Positions 17,989 to 26,769 are shown, numbered from the stretch's first letter. The stretch is DNA of 64,000 bases from Mycobacterium sp. PS03-16 (GCF_004570325.1 NZ_SPQO01000006.1:1-64000); one strand, 5' to 3'. Notes: generated by a model not told the origin, from the sequence alone. Program-made: numbers and translations.

Positions 17989-19152
17989 ATGGCACTGCCG
18001 ACCACCACCGGGCCCCGCGCCTGGATCGACGAGGCGGACCTGCGCCTCGAGGACTTCGCCGCCCAGGTCCTGCGCGCCACCGACGCCGCGGACCACCCGC
18101 TGGCCGCCGACATCCGGGACAACGTGCCGGTCTATGCGGCGCACACCGTGACCACCGCCGACCGGCGCCGTGTGCAGGCCGAGTTCATCCACGCGCTGGC
18201 CGACGGACCCGGCGTCGTGGTCGTCGAAGGCGCGTTCGATGACCACGTGGTCGACGCCGCCACGGCCGCGTTCACCGACCTCATCGCCGCGCAACGGGCC
18301 GGGGCCGCGCCCTCCGGTGACCATTTCGGCGCCCCGGGCGCCAACGACCGCGTCTGGAACGCCGCCCAGAAACTCGCGCTGCACTCTCCTGCAGTGTTCG
18401 CCGACTACTACGCCAACGACGTCCTGGCCTGCGTGTGCCAGGCCTGGCTCGGGCCGGTGTACCAGGTCACCTCACAGGTCAACGTCGTCAATCCCGGCGG
18501 CGCGGCCCAGGTTCCGCACCGCGACTACCACCTCGGGTTCGTGCGGCCGGAGCAGCTCGCGGACTATCCCACCCACGTGCACCGGCTGTCGCCCGCGCTG
18601 ACGCTGCAGGGTGCGGTCGCGCACTGCGACATGCCGGTCGAGAGCGGTCCCACGATGCTGCTGCCGCACTCGCAGCGCTTCACCGGCGGCTACCTGGCGT
18701 TCGGGCGCCCGGAATTCGTGGAGTTCTTCGCCGCCCACCACGTGCAGCTGCCGCTGCGCAAGGGCGATGCGGTGTTCTTCAACCCGGCGCTCTACCACGC
18801 CGCGGGCGCCAACCGCTCCGCCGGTATCCGCCGCATGGCCAACCTGCTGCAGATCTCCTCACCGTTCGGTCGGGCCATGGAGGCGCTCGACCGCACCGCG
18901 ATGGTCCGCGCCGTCTACCCCGCGTTGCGCGCCATGAAGGCCGCCGGACGCCCGGCCGGCGAGCTGCACAACGTCATCGTGGCCACCGCCGAGGGCTATC
19001 CGTTCCCCACCGACCTCGACCGCGATCAACCGGTCGGCAGCCTCGCGCCGCCCAGTCAGGTCGACGTGGTGGCCGCGGCACTGGCCCAGGACCTGTCCTG
19101 CGAATCACTCGACGTCGCCCTGCGCGACCACAACGATCGGAGAATCCCATGA
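17989..19152 (+). CDS. Phytanoyl-CoA dioxygenase family protein (Fe(II)/2-oxoglutarate oxygenase)
   Basis: A 387-residue non-haem iron oxygenase. The facial triad is visible as H177-R-D179 (VPHRDYHLGF) and a distal H270 in LYHAAGANRSAGIRRM, which also supplies the 2-oxoglutarate-binding Arg. Such enzymes hydroxylate or oxidatively dealkylate small molecules. It is the first gene of a four-gene operon with two sugar dehydrogenases and an inosose-dehydratase-like protein, and overlaps the next gene by 4 bases. Inferred role: modifying an inositol derivative such as a methyl ether. The start is uncertain; an in-frame GTG at 17947 exists, but the ATG gives the usual length. Confidence 0.8.
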   Translation: MALPTTTGPRAWIDEADLRLEDFAAQVLRATDAADHPLAADIRDNVPVYAAHTVTTADRRRVQAEFIHALADGPGVVVVEGAFDDHVVDAATAAFTDLIAAQRAGAAPSGDHFGAPGANDRVWNAAQKLALHSPAVFADYYANDVLACVCQAWLGPVYQVTSQVNVVNPGGAAQVPHRDYHLGFVRPEQLADYPTHVHRLSPALTLQGAVAHCDMPVESGPTMLLPHSQRFTGGYLAFGRPEFVEFFAAHHVQLPLRKGDAVFFNPALYHAAGANRSAGIRRMANLLQISSPFGRAMEALDRTAMVRAVYPALRAMKAAGRPAGELHNVIVATAEGYPFPTDLDRDQPVGSLAPPSQVDVVAAALAQDLSCESLDVALRDHNDRRIP

Positions 19153-20156
19153 CGACGCTCGGGGTCATCGGCCTGGGCCGCATCGGCGCCTTCCACGTCG
19201 ACACCCTGTCCGGGCTGGACAGCGTGGACAGCCTGGTGGTCACCGACGAGCGGCCCGATGCGGTGGCCGCGGTCGCCGCCAAACATGGTGCGCGGGCGGT
19301 GGATTCGGTGGAGGAGCTGCTCGACGCCGGGGTCGACGGGGTGGTGGTCGCCGCGGCCACGCCCGCGCATGCCGAACTGACCCTGGCCGCCGTGCACCGC
19401 GGCCTGCCCACGTTCTGCGAGAAGCCGATCGCCGCGACCGCCGCCGAGAGTGCCCGCGTCGCCGAGGTGATCGCCCGGTCCGGGGTGCCGGTGCAGGTCG
19501 GGTATCAGCGGCGGTTCGATGCGGCGTTCGCCGCGGCCAAGCGCGCGGTCGACGACGGCTCGCTGGGTCCGCTGCACACGGTGCGCAGCACCACCATGGA
19601 TCCCGCTCCACCGCCGATGGAGTACCTTGCCGGGTCCGGCGGCATCTTCCGCGACTGCGCGGTCCACGACTTCGACGTGCTGCGCTGGATCACCGGGCAG
19701 CAGGCCGTCGAGGTGTACGCCACCGGCAGCGTGCAGGGCGATCCGCGGTTCCGCGACATCGATGACGTCGACACCGCCGCAGTGCTGGTGACGTTCGAAC
19801 ACGGCACGCTGGGTGTGGTGTCGGCCGCCCGGTACAACGCCCGCGGCTACGACTGCCGGCTGGAGGTGCACGGCTTCCACGACACCGTCGTCGCCGGCTG
19901 GGATCAGGGCGCTCCGATGCGGAACACCGACCCCGGCAACGACTTTCCCGCCGGCCCCTACCACCACTTCTTCATGGACCGCTTCACCGCGGCGTTCCGC
20001 GCCGAACTCGGCGCATTCGTCGACGTGGTCAACGGCACCGCCGCACCCGCCTGCACCGTCGCCGACGCCGTCGAGGTCGCCTGGCTGGCCGAGGCCGCCG
20101 CCGAATCCCTGCGCCGGCACGCGCCGGTCACCATCTCGGAAGTGAGGTCTCGATGA
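19149..20156 (+). CDS. Gfo/Idh/MocA oxidoreductase, inositol 2-dehydrogenase-like
   Basis: A 335-residue NAD(P)-dependent dehydrogenase. It has the Rossmann motif GVIGLGRIGAFHVDTL at the N-terminus, the CEKPI motif near residue 95, and the catalytic region FRDCAVHDFDVLRW with the conserved Asp/His pair, as in IolG. The sequence VQVGYQRRFDAAF is typical of inositol dehydrogenases. It overlaps both neighbours by 4 bases (ATGA), so it is tightly coupled to the dioxygenase and to the TIM-barrel protein. The substrate is probably an inositol isomer or derivative, since a second IolG-type gene closes the iol operon at 32 kb. Confidence 0.85.
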   Translation: MTTLGVIGLGRIGAFHVDTLSGLDSVDSLVVTDERPDAVAAVAAKHGARAVDSVEELLDAGVDGVVVAAATPAHAELTLAAVHRGLPTFCEKPIAATAAESARVAEVIARSGVPVQVGYQRRFDAAFAAAKRAVDDGSLGPLHTVRSTTMDPAPPPMEYLAGSGGIFRDCAVHDFDVLRWITGQQAVEVYATGSVQGDPRFRDIDDVDTAAVLVTFEHGTLGVVSAARYNARGYDCRLEVHGFHDTVVAGWDQGAPMRNTDPGNDFPAGPYHHFFMDRFTAAFRAELGAFVDVVNGTAAPACTVADAVEVAWLAEAAAESLRRHAPVTISEVRSR

Positions 20157-21022
20157 AGATCGCCGGAGCACCCATCTCGTGGGGCGTGTGCGAGGTGCCG
20201 GGCTGGGGTCACCAGCTCACCCCCGACCGCGTCCTCGCCGAGATGCGCGACGTCGGCCTGACCGCCACCGAACTGGGCCCCGAAGGGTTCCTTCCGGCCG
20301 ATCCGGCGACCCTGGCGCGCCTTCTCGACGGCTTCGGGCTGCGCAGCGTCGGCGCCTTCGTCCCGGTCGTGTTGCACACCGCCCACGACCCGGCCGACGA
20401 CCTGCGGGCGCCGCTCGACTCGGTGATCGCCAGCGGCGCCGACCTGGTCATCCTGGCAGCCGCCACGGGCACCGACGGCTACGACGCGCGGCCCACGCTC
20501 GACGACGACCAGTGGGCGACCCTGCTGACCAACCTCGACCGGCTGGCCGCCCTGGCCGCCGACCGCGGCGTGCTCGCGGTGCTGCATCCGCATGTCGGGA
20601 CCATGGTCGAGACCCGCGACGACGTGGAGCGGGTGCTGGCGGGCACCCGGATCAACCTGTGCCTGGACACCGGGCATCTGCTGATCGGCGGTACCGACCC
20701 CGTCGCGCTCGCCCGCGAGGTGCCCGGCCGTGTCGCGCACGCCCACCTCAAGGACGTCGACGCGGCGCTGGCCGCGCGCGTGCGGGCCGGCGAGATCACC
20801 TACACCGATGCGGTCCGCGCGGGCATGTACACGCCGCTGGGTGCCGGCGACGTCGACATCGCGGGCATCGTCAGCTCGTTGCGCGCCAACGGCTTCGACG
20901 GCTGGTTCGTGCTCGAGCAGGACACCGTCCTCGACGGCGAGCCGACCGGTGAGGGACCGGTCCGCGACGTGCGGGCCAGCATGGCGTACCTGCAGGACGT
21001 CTGCCGCGCCGTGTCGGTGTGA
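20153..21022 (+). CDS. TIM-barrel protein, inosose dehydratase-like (IolE family)
   Basis: A 289-residue sugar phosphate isomerase/epimerase superfamily protein. The N-terminus GAPISWGVCEVPGWG resembles the IolE opening, and metal-binding segments are seen in ATELGPEGFLP, LHPHVGTMVE, CLDTGHLLIGG and VAHAHLKDVD, ending WFVLEQD. IolE removes water from 2-keto-myo-inositol. Neighbouring dehydrogenases would make such keto-inositols. No other IolE candidate occurs in the window, so this is probably the dehydratase for the main pathway. IolH or a generic epimerase remain alternatives. Confidence 0.7.
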   Translation: MKIAGAPISWGVCEVPGWGHQLTPDRVLAEMRDVGLTATELGPEGFLPADPATLARLLDGFGLRSVGAFVPVVLHTAHDPADDLRAPLDSVIASGADLVILAAATGTDGYDARPTLDDDQWATLLTNLDRLAALAADRGVLAVLHPHVGTMVETRDDVERVLAGTRINLCLDTGHLLIGGTDPVALAREVPGRVAHAHLKDVDAALAARVRAGEITYTDAVRAGMYTPLGAGDVDIAGIVSSLRANGFDGWFVLEQDTVLDGEPTGEGPVRDVRASMAYLQDVCRAVSV

Positions 21023-21032
21023 CGGTCGCCGG

Positions 21033-21995
21033 ATGACGTTGCGCATCGGGGTGCTCGGCGCCTCCCGCATCGCTGAGCTCGCGATCGTCGGACCGGCCCG
21101 GGAACTCGGCCACCGGCTGGTCGCGGTGGCCGCCCGGGACCCGCGGCGGGCCGAGGCGTTCGCCGCCACGCACGGCGTGGAGCGGGTGGTGCCCACCTAC
21201 GCCGAGCTGGTGGCCGACCCGGAGGTCGACGTGGTGTACAACCCGCTGGCCAATGCCCTGCACGCGCCGTGGAACCTGGCGGCCGTCGCCGCAGGCAAGC
21301 CGGTGCTCACCGAGAAGCCGTTCGCCCGCAACCGGGCCGAGGCGCAGCGCGTCGCGGACGCGGCGACGGCGGCCGGCGTGCCGGTCCTGGAGGGCTTCCA
21401 CTACCTGTTCCACCCGGTGACCCGGCGCGCGCTGGACCTCGCAGCGGACGGGACGCTCGGCGAGCTCGTGCACGCCGAGGTGCGGATGGCGATGCCCGCC
21501 CCGCAGGACGACGACCCGCGGTGGTCGCTCGACCTGGCCGGCGGTGCCCTGATGGACCTGGGCTGCTACGGTCTGCACCTCCTGCGCCGCCTCGGCCACC
21601 CCGCGATCGTGCGGGCCCGGGCCGAACAGCGCGCCCCCGGCGTGGACGCCTGCTGCGACGTCGAGGTGGCCTATCCCGGTGGGGCGACCGGGCTGTCCGC
21701 GAATTCGATGGTGGCCGAGGACTTCTCGTTCACGCTGCGGATCGCCGGCACCAGGGGTGAAGTGCTGGTGCACAACTTCATCAAGCCGCACGAAGACGAC
21801 CGGATCACCATCCGCACCGACGCCGGCGACACGGTGGAACACGGCGGCACCCGGCCGTCGTACACCTACCAACTCGACGCCTTCGCAGCGCATGTCGAGC
21901 GGGGCCGTCCGCTGCCCATCGACCTGGTCGACGCGGTCGAGAACATGGACTACATCGACACCGCCTACCAGGCGGCCGGACTCAGCCCGCGCTAG
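21033..21995 (+). CDS. Gfo/Idh/MocA family oxidoreductase
   Basis: A 320-residue dehydrogenase with the Rossmann motif GVLGASRIAELAIVGPA, the TEKPFARN motif near residue 90 and the segment GGALMDLGCYGLHLLRRLG, which matches the dimeric dihydrodiol or glucose-fructose oxidoreductase branch rather than IolG. It begins 10 bases after the TIM-barrel gene in the same operon. It may oxidise a different sugar or sugar acid than the other two Gfo/Idh enzymes in the island; the substrate cannot be read from sequence. The ATG at 21033 lacks a strong ribosome-binding site, suggesting coupling to the gene before it. Confidence 0.82.
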   Translation: MTLRIGVLGASRIAELAIVGPARELGHRLVAVAARDPRRAEAFAATHGVERVVPTYAELVADPEVDVVYNPLANALHAPWNLAAVAAGKPVLTEKPFARNRAEAQRVADAATAAGVPVLEGFHYLFHPVTRRALDLAADGTLGELVHAEVRMAMPAPQDDDPRWSLDLAGGALMDLGCYGLHLLRRLGHPAIVRARAEQRAPGVDACCDVEVAYPGGATGLSANSMVAEDFSFTLRIAGTRGEVLVHNFIKPHEDDRITIRTDAGDTVEHGGTRPSYTYQLDAFAAHVERGRPLPIDLVDAVENMDYIDTAYQAAGLSPR

Positions 21996-22126
21996 ACCCG
22001 GCGGCTGAAGGCCGAACGCGCGTCGCGGCGCTCATGCCAGCGCAACCGCAGCATCAGCAGTTGCCGGTGCGCGCGCCACCCCACCGTCAGCGGGTCGCGC
22101 CATCCCGGCGTGTTTCCACCGTCCAT
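21992..22126 (-). CDS. Possible small basic protein, 44 residues
   Basis: An open frame from ATG at 22126 to TAG at 21994 (alternative in-frame ATG at 22135). The product is Arg/Trp-rich (GWRDPLTVGWRAHR, LRLRWHERRDAR) with no membrane segment. It overlaps the end of the plus-strand dehydrogenase gene by 4 bases. I do not recognise a family. It lies downstream of a strong hairpin that may stop transcription from the ABC operon, so it would need its own promoter, which I do not see. Confidence 0.3.
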   Translation of the reverse strand: MDGGNTPGWRDPLTVGWRAHRQLLMLRLRWHERRDARSAFSRRV

Positions 22127-22159
22127 GAGACCCATTGTGCAGATTTCCGGCCTGATGGC

Positions 22160-22186
22160 ACGCCCACGCGCCCGCCGCGTGGGCGT
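22160..22186. terminator. Strong hairpin between convergent inositol operons
   Basis: Perfect 11-bp arms ACGCCCACGCG and CGCGTGGGCGT with a 5-base loop. It lies 31 bases after the stop of the ABC ATPase gene on the minus strand, and about 165 bases after the plus-strand operon. No U-tract follows. It may serve both convergent operons. Confidence 0.6.
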
Positions 22187-22216
22187 CGACCCGGTGAATT
22201 ACCGGCGAACTCGCCG

Positions 22217-23044
22217 TCAGGCGCCCCGGCCGCCGCGCAGTTCGTGCGACAGCGCCTCGAGTTCGTCGCCGCCGGCCATCTCCTGGGTGAGGTGTTCGAG
22301 CGAGATGTCGTCGTAGGTGCAGTCGAGCTTCTGCCTGCCGCGGTTGAGCAGCACGAAGTGGTCACCGACCATGTGCGCGTGGTGCGGATTGTGGGTGATG
22401 AACACCACGCCGAACCCGGCCTCCTTGGCCGCGGTGATGTACTTGAGCACCACGCCGGACTGTTTGACGCCCAGCGCCGCGGTCGGCTCGTCGAGGATCA
22501 GCACCCGGGCGCCGAAGAACACCGCCCGCGCGATCGCCACGCACTGCTTCTGGCCGCCGGACAGCGATCCGATCGGCACGTCGACGTCGGGCAGGTCGAT
22601 CCCCATCTTGTGCAGTTCGGACAGCGTGGTGGCCCGCATCGCGTTGGCGTCCAGCGACCAGGGGAACGATTTCCTGCGGATCTCCTGGCCCAGGAAGAAG
22701 TTGCGCCACACCGGCATCAGCGGTACGACGGCCAGGTTCTGGTACACCGTCGCGATGCCGCTGCGCAGCGCATCGGCCGGTGACGCGAACCGCGTCGGCT
22801 TGCCGTCGACGAGCAGTTCACCGTCGGTCTGCTGATGCAACCCCGAGATGATCTTGATCAGCGTCGACTTGCCCGCCCCGTTGTCGCCCAGGATCCCGGT
22901 CACCTCGCCGGCATGCACCCGCAGGCAGATGTCCTTGAGCGCAACGATGTTGCCGTAGGTCTTGCCGACATTGCGCAGTTCGACCAGCGGTGCCTTACCG
23001 CCCGACGGTGCGTCGTGTTCTGGACGTTCCACAGTTGCAGTCAC
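22217..23044 (-). CDS. Sugar ABC transporter ATP-binding protein (single-domain CUT2 type)
   Basis: A 275-residue ATPase with Walker A GDNGAGKSTLIK (near residue 50), signature LSGGQKQCVAIARA, Walker B RVLILDEPTAAL and a switch His in VFITHNPHHAHM. Unlike RbsA or IatA-type proteins, which carry two ATPase domains in about 500 residues, it has one domain, as in FrcA-like systems. The GTG at 23042-23044 is preceded by AGAGGTG at good spacing; another in-frame GTG at 23053 overlaps the permease stop. It is the last gene of the importer operon and probably drives inositol uptake. Confidence 0.9.
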   Translation of the reverse strand: MTATVERPEHDAPSGGKAPLVELRNVGKTYGNIVALKDICLRVHAGEVTGILGDNGAGKSTLIKIISGLHQQTDGELLVDGKPTRFASPADALRSGIATVYQNLAVVPLMPVWRNFFLGQEIRRKSFPWSLDANAMRATTLSELHKMGIDLPDVDVPIGSLSGGQKQCVAIARAVFFGARVLILDEPTAALGVKQSGVVLKYITAAKEAGFGVVFITHNPHHAHMVGDHFVLLNRGRQKLDCTYDDISLEHLTQEMAGGDELEALSHELRGGRGA

Positions 23045-23049
23045 TCCGG

Positions 23050-24102
23050 TCACCTCTTGGCGGCGTAGGAACGGAAGGCGTTGTTGGCGATCACCGCGAA
23101 CAGCAGCATCGCGCCGAGGAAGAACTTGAACCAGTCGGGGTCCCAGCCGGCGTAGACGATGCCCTGGTTGGTCATACCGAAGATGAACGCGCCGATGGCC
23201 GCGCCGATCGCGGTGCCGTACCCGCCGGTGAGCAGGCAACCGCCGATCACCGCGGCGATGATGTAGAAGAACTCGTTGCCGATGCCCTGGCCGGACTGCA
23301 CGGTGTTGAACGAGAACAACAGGTGCATGCCGACGAACCAGGCACAGAAGCCGACGAACATGAACAGCCCGATCTTGACCTTGGTCACCGGAACACCCAC
23401 GGCCCGAGCGCTGTCCGCGTCACCGCCGACCGCGAAGATCCAGTTGCCCACCTTGGTCTTGAACAGCACCCACGTCGCCACCGCGGTGAACAGCAGCCAC
23501 CACACCACGGTGATGCGGACATCGACTCCCAGCACGGTGAACGACGACGCGAACACCGTGCGCGCCGAGTCCCAGCCCTGCATGTCGCTGACGCTCTGGG
23601 TGGCGACCTGACCGGCGACCAGTTTGGTGACCGCGAGGTTGATGCCGGCGATCATGAAGAACGTGCTCAGCGTGATGAGGAAGCTCGGGATCTTGGTCTT
23701 CATCACCAGGAATCCGTTGAAGAACCCCACCGCCAGGGCCATGATCAGCGCCAGCGCCGCCCCCACCCACAGATTGAGATGCAGGTTGTAGGACAGCATC
23801 GAGGCCGCCAGCGAGCTGAACGTCACCGCGACACCGGTCGACAGGTCGAACTCCCCGCCGATCATCAGCACCGCGACGCCGCACGCCATGATGCCGATCG
23901 TGGAGCTGGCGTAGAGCACGGTGGCCAGCGACGCCGCCTCCCGGAACGGCCCCGCCACGATGAGGAAGAACACGAAGATCCCGATGGCGCCGATCCCCGC
24001 CCCGACCTCGGGGCGGATCAGCAAGCGCTGCAGGCGGTTCCGCTCCTTGACACGTTCGTCGCGGACCACGGTGTGGCCGGCGACGTCGACATTGGTACTC
24101 AT
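23050..24102 (-). CDS. Sugar ABC transporter permease (CUT2 type)
   Basis: A 350-residue integral membrane permease with about ten hydrophobic segments, beginning near residue 38 (GIGAIGIFVFFLIVAGPF). It carries the ribose/inositol permease signature GEFDLSTGVAVTFSSL and the loop NGFLVMKTKIPSFLITLSTF. The ATG at 24100-24102 (MSTNVDVAGH) was chosen over the longer frame because the upstream part is Arg/Ser-rich and non-coding in character. It lies 31 bases after the binding-protein gene and just before the ATPase gene. Expected cargo is an inositol. Confidence 0.92.
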   Translation of the reverse strand: MSTNVDVAGHTVVRDERVKERNRLQRLLIRPEVGAGIGAIGIFVFFLIVAGPFREAASLATVLYASSTIGIMACGVAVLMIGGEFDLSTGVAVTFSSLAASMLSYNLHLNLWVGAALALIMALAVGFFNGFLVMKTKIPSFLITLSTFFMIAGINLAVTKLVAGQVATQSVSDMQGWDSARTVFASSFTVLGVDVRITVVWWLLFTAVATWVLFKTKVGNWIFAVGGDADSARAVGVPVTKVKIGLFMFVGFCAWFVGMHLLFSFNTVQSGQGIGNEFFYIIAAVIGGCLLTGGYGTAIGAAIGAFIFGMTNQGIVYAGWDPDWFKFFLGAMLLFAVIANNAFRSYAAKR

Positions 24103-24133
24103 CAGTGCCGTCCGTTCTTCGCCCGAGCGCTCA

Positions 24134-25120
24134 TCATCGTGTCCCGCCGCGGGCGTATTCGGCGACCGCCTCGATGTTCGAGCTGTCGATGAACGCGGGT
24201 CCGGTGAGCGTCGGCGCCCCACCGCCGATGACGTTGCCGTTGCTCAGGTACAGCCACAGCGAGTCGACCGCCAGGTAACCCTGCAGGTACGGCTGCTGGT
24301 CGACGGCCCACTGCACGTCGCCGCCCTCGATGGCATCGACCAGCGCGGCGTTGGTGTCGAAGGTGCCGATCTTGGCGGTGCTGCCGGCGTTCTTGGCCGA
24401 CTGCACGGCGGTCAGCGCGAACGGCGCACCGAGGGTGACGACGTAGTCGATCGCGGGGTCCTGCTGCAGCTTGGCCGTCATCGTCGACTCCACCGACGGC
24501 ATGTCCTTGCCGTTGACGTTGAGGATCTCGGTGGCCGGGAAGGTGTTCTGCACACCGGCGCAGCGCGCTTCGAGGTCGACGTGACCCTGTTCCTGGATCA
24601 CGCAGACGGCCTTGGTCGCCCCCTCGGCCCGCAGCCGGTCACCGACGCCCTGCCCGGCGATGTAACCGTCCTGACCGAAGTACTCCTTGACGCCCATCTC
24701 CTTCCAGGCGTCCATGCCGGCGTTGAACGCCACGACCGGGATACCCTTGGCCTCGGCGGCTTTCACCGCGCCCTGCATCGCATCCGGCTTCGCGAGGGTG
24801 ACCGCGATACCGTCCACGCCGCTGTCGACCGCGGTCTGCACCAGGTTCGCCTGGTTCGGCGCCTCCGGGTCGTTGGAGTAGCGCAGTTCGATGTTGTCCT
24901 TCTGGGCCGCGGCCTCGGCGCCCTTGCGCACCAGATCCCAGAACGAGTCACCGGGCACTTCGTGCGTGATCATCGCGATGGTCATCCGGGGTGTGTCCAC
25001 GGTGCCGCCGCCGGACCCCTCCCCCGACTCCTGCGGCGCCCCGCCGGTGCTGGAACACGATGCGAGCCCCAGCGCCACCACGCCCGCCCCGGCGATCGTC
25101 ACCAACCGGTTGAACCTCAT
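24134..25120 (-). CDS. Sugar ABC transporter substrate-binding lipoprotein
   Basis: A 328-residue periplasmic-binding-protein-like lipoprotein. The signal peptide ends in lipobox LASC with Cys22 as lipid anchor, followed by a Gly/Ser linker. The Peripla_BP_4-type fold then shows TIAMITHEVPGDSFWDLVRKG, SNDPEAPNQANLVQTAVD, GIPVVAFNAGMD and GTFDTNAALVDAI. The ATG has GGAGGAG just upstream. It starts the importer operon; its promoter region contains the 21-bp GntR-type operator at 25180-25200, overlapping a TTGACT -35 element, so repression by the GntR regulator is likely. Confidence 0.92.
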   Translation of the reverse strand: MRFNRLVTIAGAGVVALGLASCSSTGGAPQESGEGSGGGTVDTPRMTIAMITHEVPGDSFWDLVRKGAEAAAQKDNIELRYSNDPEAPNQANLVQTAVDSGVDGIAVTLAKPDAMQGAVKAAEAKGIPVVAFNAGMDAWKEMGVKEYFGQDGYIAGQGVGDRLRAEGATKAVCVIQEQGHVDLEARCAGVQNTFPATEILNVNGKDMPSVESTMTAKLQQDPAIDYVVTLGAPFALTAVQSAKNAGSTAKIGTFDTNAALVDAIEGGDVQWAVDQQPYLQGYLAVDSLWLYLSNGNVIGGGAPTLTGPAFIDSSNIEAVAEYARGGTR

Positions 25121-25179
25121 ATCTCCTCCATCGCTCAGGACACACTTCTGTCGACGATGTAATACGGCTCACACGCGAA

Positions 25180-25200
25180 AGTCAACACTTTGTTCGGACA
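25180..25200. promoter_or_regulatory. GntR-type operator, copy 1 (importer / isomerase gap)
   Basis: Read on the minus strand, this 21-bp site matches the palindrome at 26844-26864 at 17 of 21 positions (TGTCC half, AAAGT centre, TTGACT half). It overlaps the TTGACT -35 element of the binding-protein gene. A weaker related half (GGACTGCAAGTC, 25205-25216) lies next to it on the side of the plus-strand isomerase gene, whose -10 element may be TAGGGT at 25222-25227. Confidence 0.6.
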
Positions 25201-25253
25201 TTAGGACTGCAAGTCAAATGTTAGGGTCCGGGCACCGGACGGAAAGGACGGCA

Positions 25254-26027
25254 ATGGACCACTTCGATCTCGCGGTGTGCGCGGAGATGGTGTTCACCGA
25301 CCTGCCGATCACCGAACGCGCCCGCCGCATCGACGAGCTCGGCATGGCCGTGGAGATCTGGAGCTGGCACGACAAGGACCTGCGGGCGCTGGCGGCCACC
25401 GGCGCACGGTTCTCGTCGATGACGGGGTACCTGCACGGCGACCTGATCGATCGCGAGGGCGCCGAGGAGGTGGTGCGCACCGCCGCGCTCAGCATCGAAG
25501 CCGCTCGCACACTGGGCGTTCCACGGCTGAACCTGCACACCGCCGAACTGGTCGACGGCCGCGCGGCCCGGCCGCGTCACCGCAGCACCGGCGCGATGTG
25601 GACCTCGGCGCTGCGCGCGCTCGAGCGCATCGGCGAACTCGGCGACGCCGCCGGCGTCACGTTCTGCCTGGAGAACCTCAACACCATCGTCGACCACCCC
25701 GGAGTCCCGCTGGCTCGCGCGAAGGACACGCTCGCGCTGGTCGAGGGGGTGGGCCATCCTCGCGTCAAGATGATGCTCGACCTCTACCACGCGCAGATCG
25801 GCGAGGGGAACCTCGTCGAACTGGTGCGCCGGTGCGGCGACGCGATCGGTGAGATCCAGGTGGCCGACGTGCCGGGGCGGTGCGAACCGGGCACCGGCGA
25901 GATCCACTACCCGGCGATCGCGGAAGCTCTGCGCGCCATGGACTATCGCGGCACCATCGGCCTCGAGGCATGGGCCCGTGGCGATTCGGTGGCCGCGGTG
26001 GAGGCGTTCCGCGCGGCGTTCCGGTGA
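25254..26027 (+). CDS. TIM-barrel isomerase (hydroxypyruvate isomerase / IolI-like)
   Basis: A 257-residue sugar phosphate isomerase/epimerase family protein. It shows LGMAVEIWSWHDKD with the first barrel Glu, GVTFCLENLNT, MMLDLYHAQIGEGN and the HYPAIAEALRAMDYRG motif followed by GLEAWARGD, as in hydroxypyruvate isomerase-like proteins and inosose isomerase IolI. The ATG at 25254 has GGAAAGGA upstream. It is divergent from the importer operon and shares the operator region. In an iol setting the likeliest role is isomerising 2-keto-myo-inositol to the other inosose; hydroxypyruvate isomerase is the alternative. Confidence 0.75.
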   Translation: MDHFDLAVCAEMVFTDLPITERARRIDELGMAVEIWSWHDKDLRALAATGARFSSMTGYLHGDLIDREGAEEVVRTAALSIEAARTLGVPRLNLHTAELVDGRAARPRHRSTGAMWTSALRALERIGELGDAAGVTFCLENLNTIVDHPGVPLARAKDTLALVEGVGHPRVKMMLDLYHAQIGEGNLVELVRRCGDAIGEIQVADVPGRCEPGTGEIHYPAIAEALRAMDYRGTIGLEAWARGDSVAAVEAFRAAFR

Positions 26028-26037
26028 GACGCCCCCG

Positions 26038-26769
26038 CTAACGGTCGACCAGCGTGGTGTCGAAGTAGTAGCGCGACGCCCGGTAGCAGTGCACGCCGAA
26101 CTCGACCGCGGCACCCGAGTCGTCGAAGGCGACGCGGGACATGGTCAGCAGCGGCGCCCCGGCCTTCTCCTCGAGCAACCGCGCCTCGGCGCGGGTGGCG
26201 CCCTTGGCGCCGATGCGCTGGCGCGCCAACCGAATGTGCACGCCGCGCGCGCGCAGTGACTGGTAGAGGCCGTGGCGTTCGAGTTCCTCGGCATCCGGAG
26301 CGAGGTCGGCGGGCAGGTGGTTGGTCATCACCGCCAGCGGCTCACCGTTGGCGCACCGCAGCCGGTGGATCGAGACGACCTCGCGGTCGGCCGGGATGGA
26401 CAGTTCCCGGGCGACGTCCTCGTCGGGATGGCCGCGGCGGTAGTCCAGCAGCTGCGTCGACGGCTCCTGGCCGGCGCGCGCGAGATCGTCGAACAGGCTG
26501 GTCAATTCGACCCGCCGGTGCACCGGGTTCTGCACCACCTGGGTGCCCACCCCGCGTTTGCGCACCAGCAGACCCTTGTCCACGAGCTCCTGGATCGCGC
26601 GCCGGGTGGTGGGCCGCGACAGCGTCAGCCGCTTGGCCAGCGCCAGCTCGTTCTCGAACCGGTCGCCGGGGGCGAGTTCGCCGTTGCGGATGGCGGCCTC
26701 GATCGCCTGGGCCAGCTGGTAGTACAGCGGCACCGGGCTCGACCGGTCGAGCTCCACCGTCAAGGGCAC
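26038..26769 (-). CDS. GntR family regulator (HutC/UTRA type), probable IolR
   Basis: A 243-residue regulator. The winged helix occupies residues about 8-75 (VPLYYQLAQAIEAAIRNGEL, FENELALAKRLTLSRPTTRR), and a UTRA effector domain fills the rest. I took the GTG at 26767-26769 because CGGAG precedes it and TAGTAT further upstream is a plausible -10; the longer open frame extends past this promoter. It is divergent from iolC with a near-perfect 21-bp palindrome between them, and a second copy faces the importer gene. Both facts point to a repressor of inositol genes. Corynebacterium IolR is also a GntR protein. Confidence 0.88.
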   Translation of the reverse strand: MPLTVELDRSSPVPLYYQLAQAIEAAIRNGELAPGDRFENELALAKRLTLSRPTTRRAIQELVDKGLLVRKRGVGTQVVQNPVHRRVELTSLFDDLARAGQEPSTQLLDYRRGHPDEDVARELSIPADREVVSIHRLRCANGEPLAVMTNHLPADLAPDAEELERHGLYQSLRARGVHIRLARQRIGAKGATRAEARLLEEKAGAPLLTMSRVAFDDSGAAVEFGVHCYRASRYYFDTTLVDR

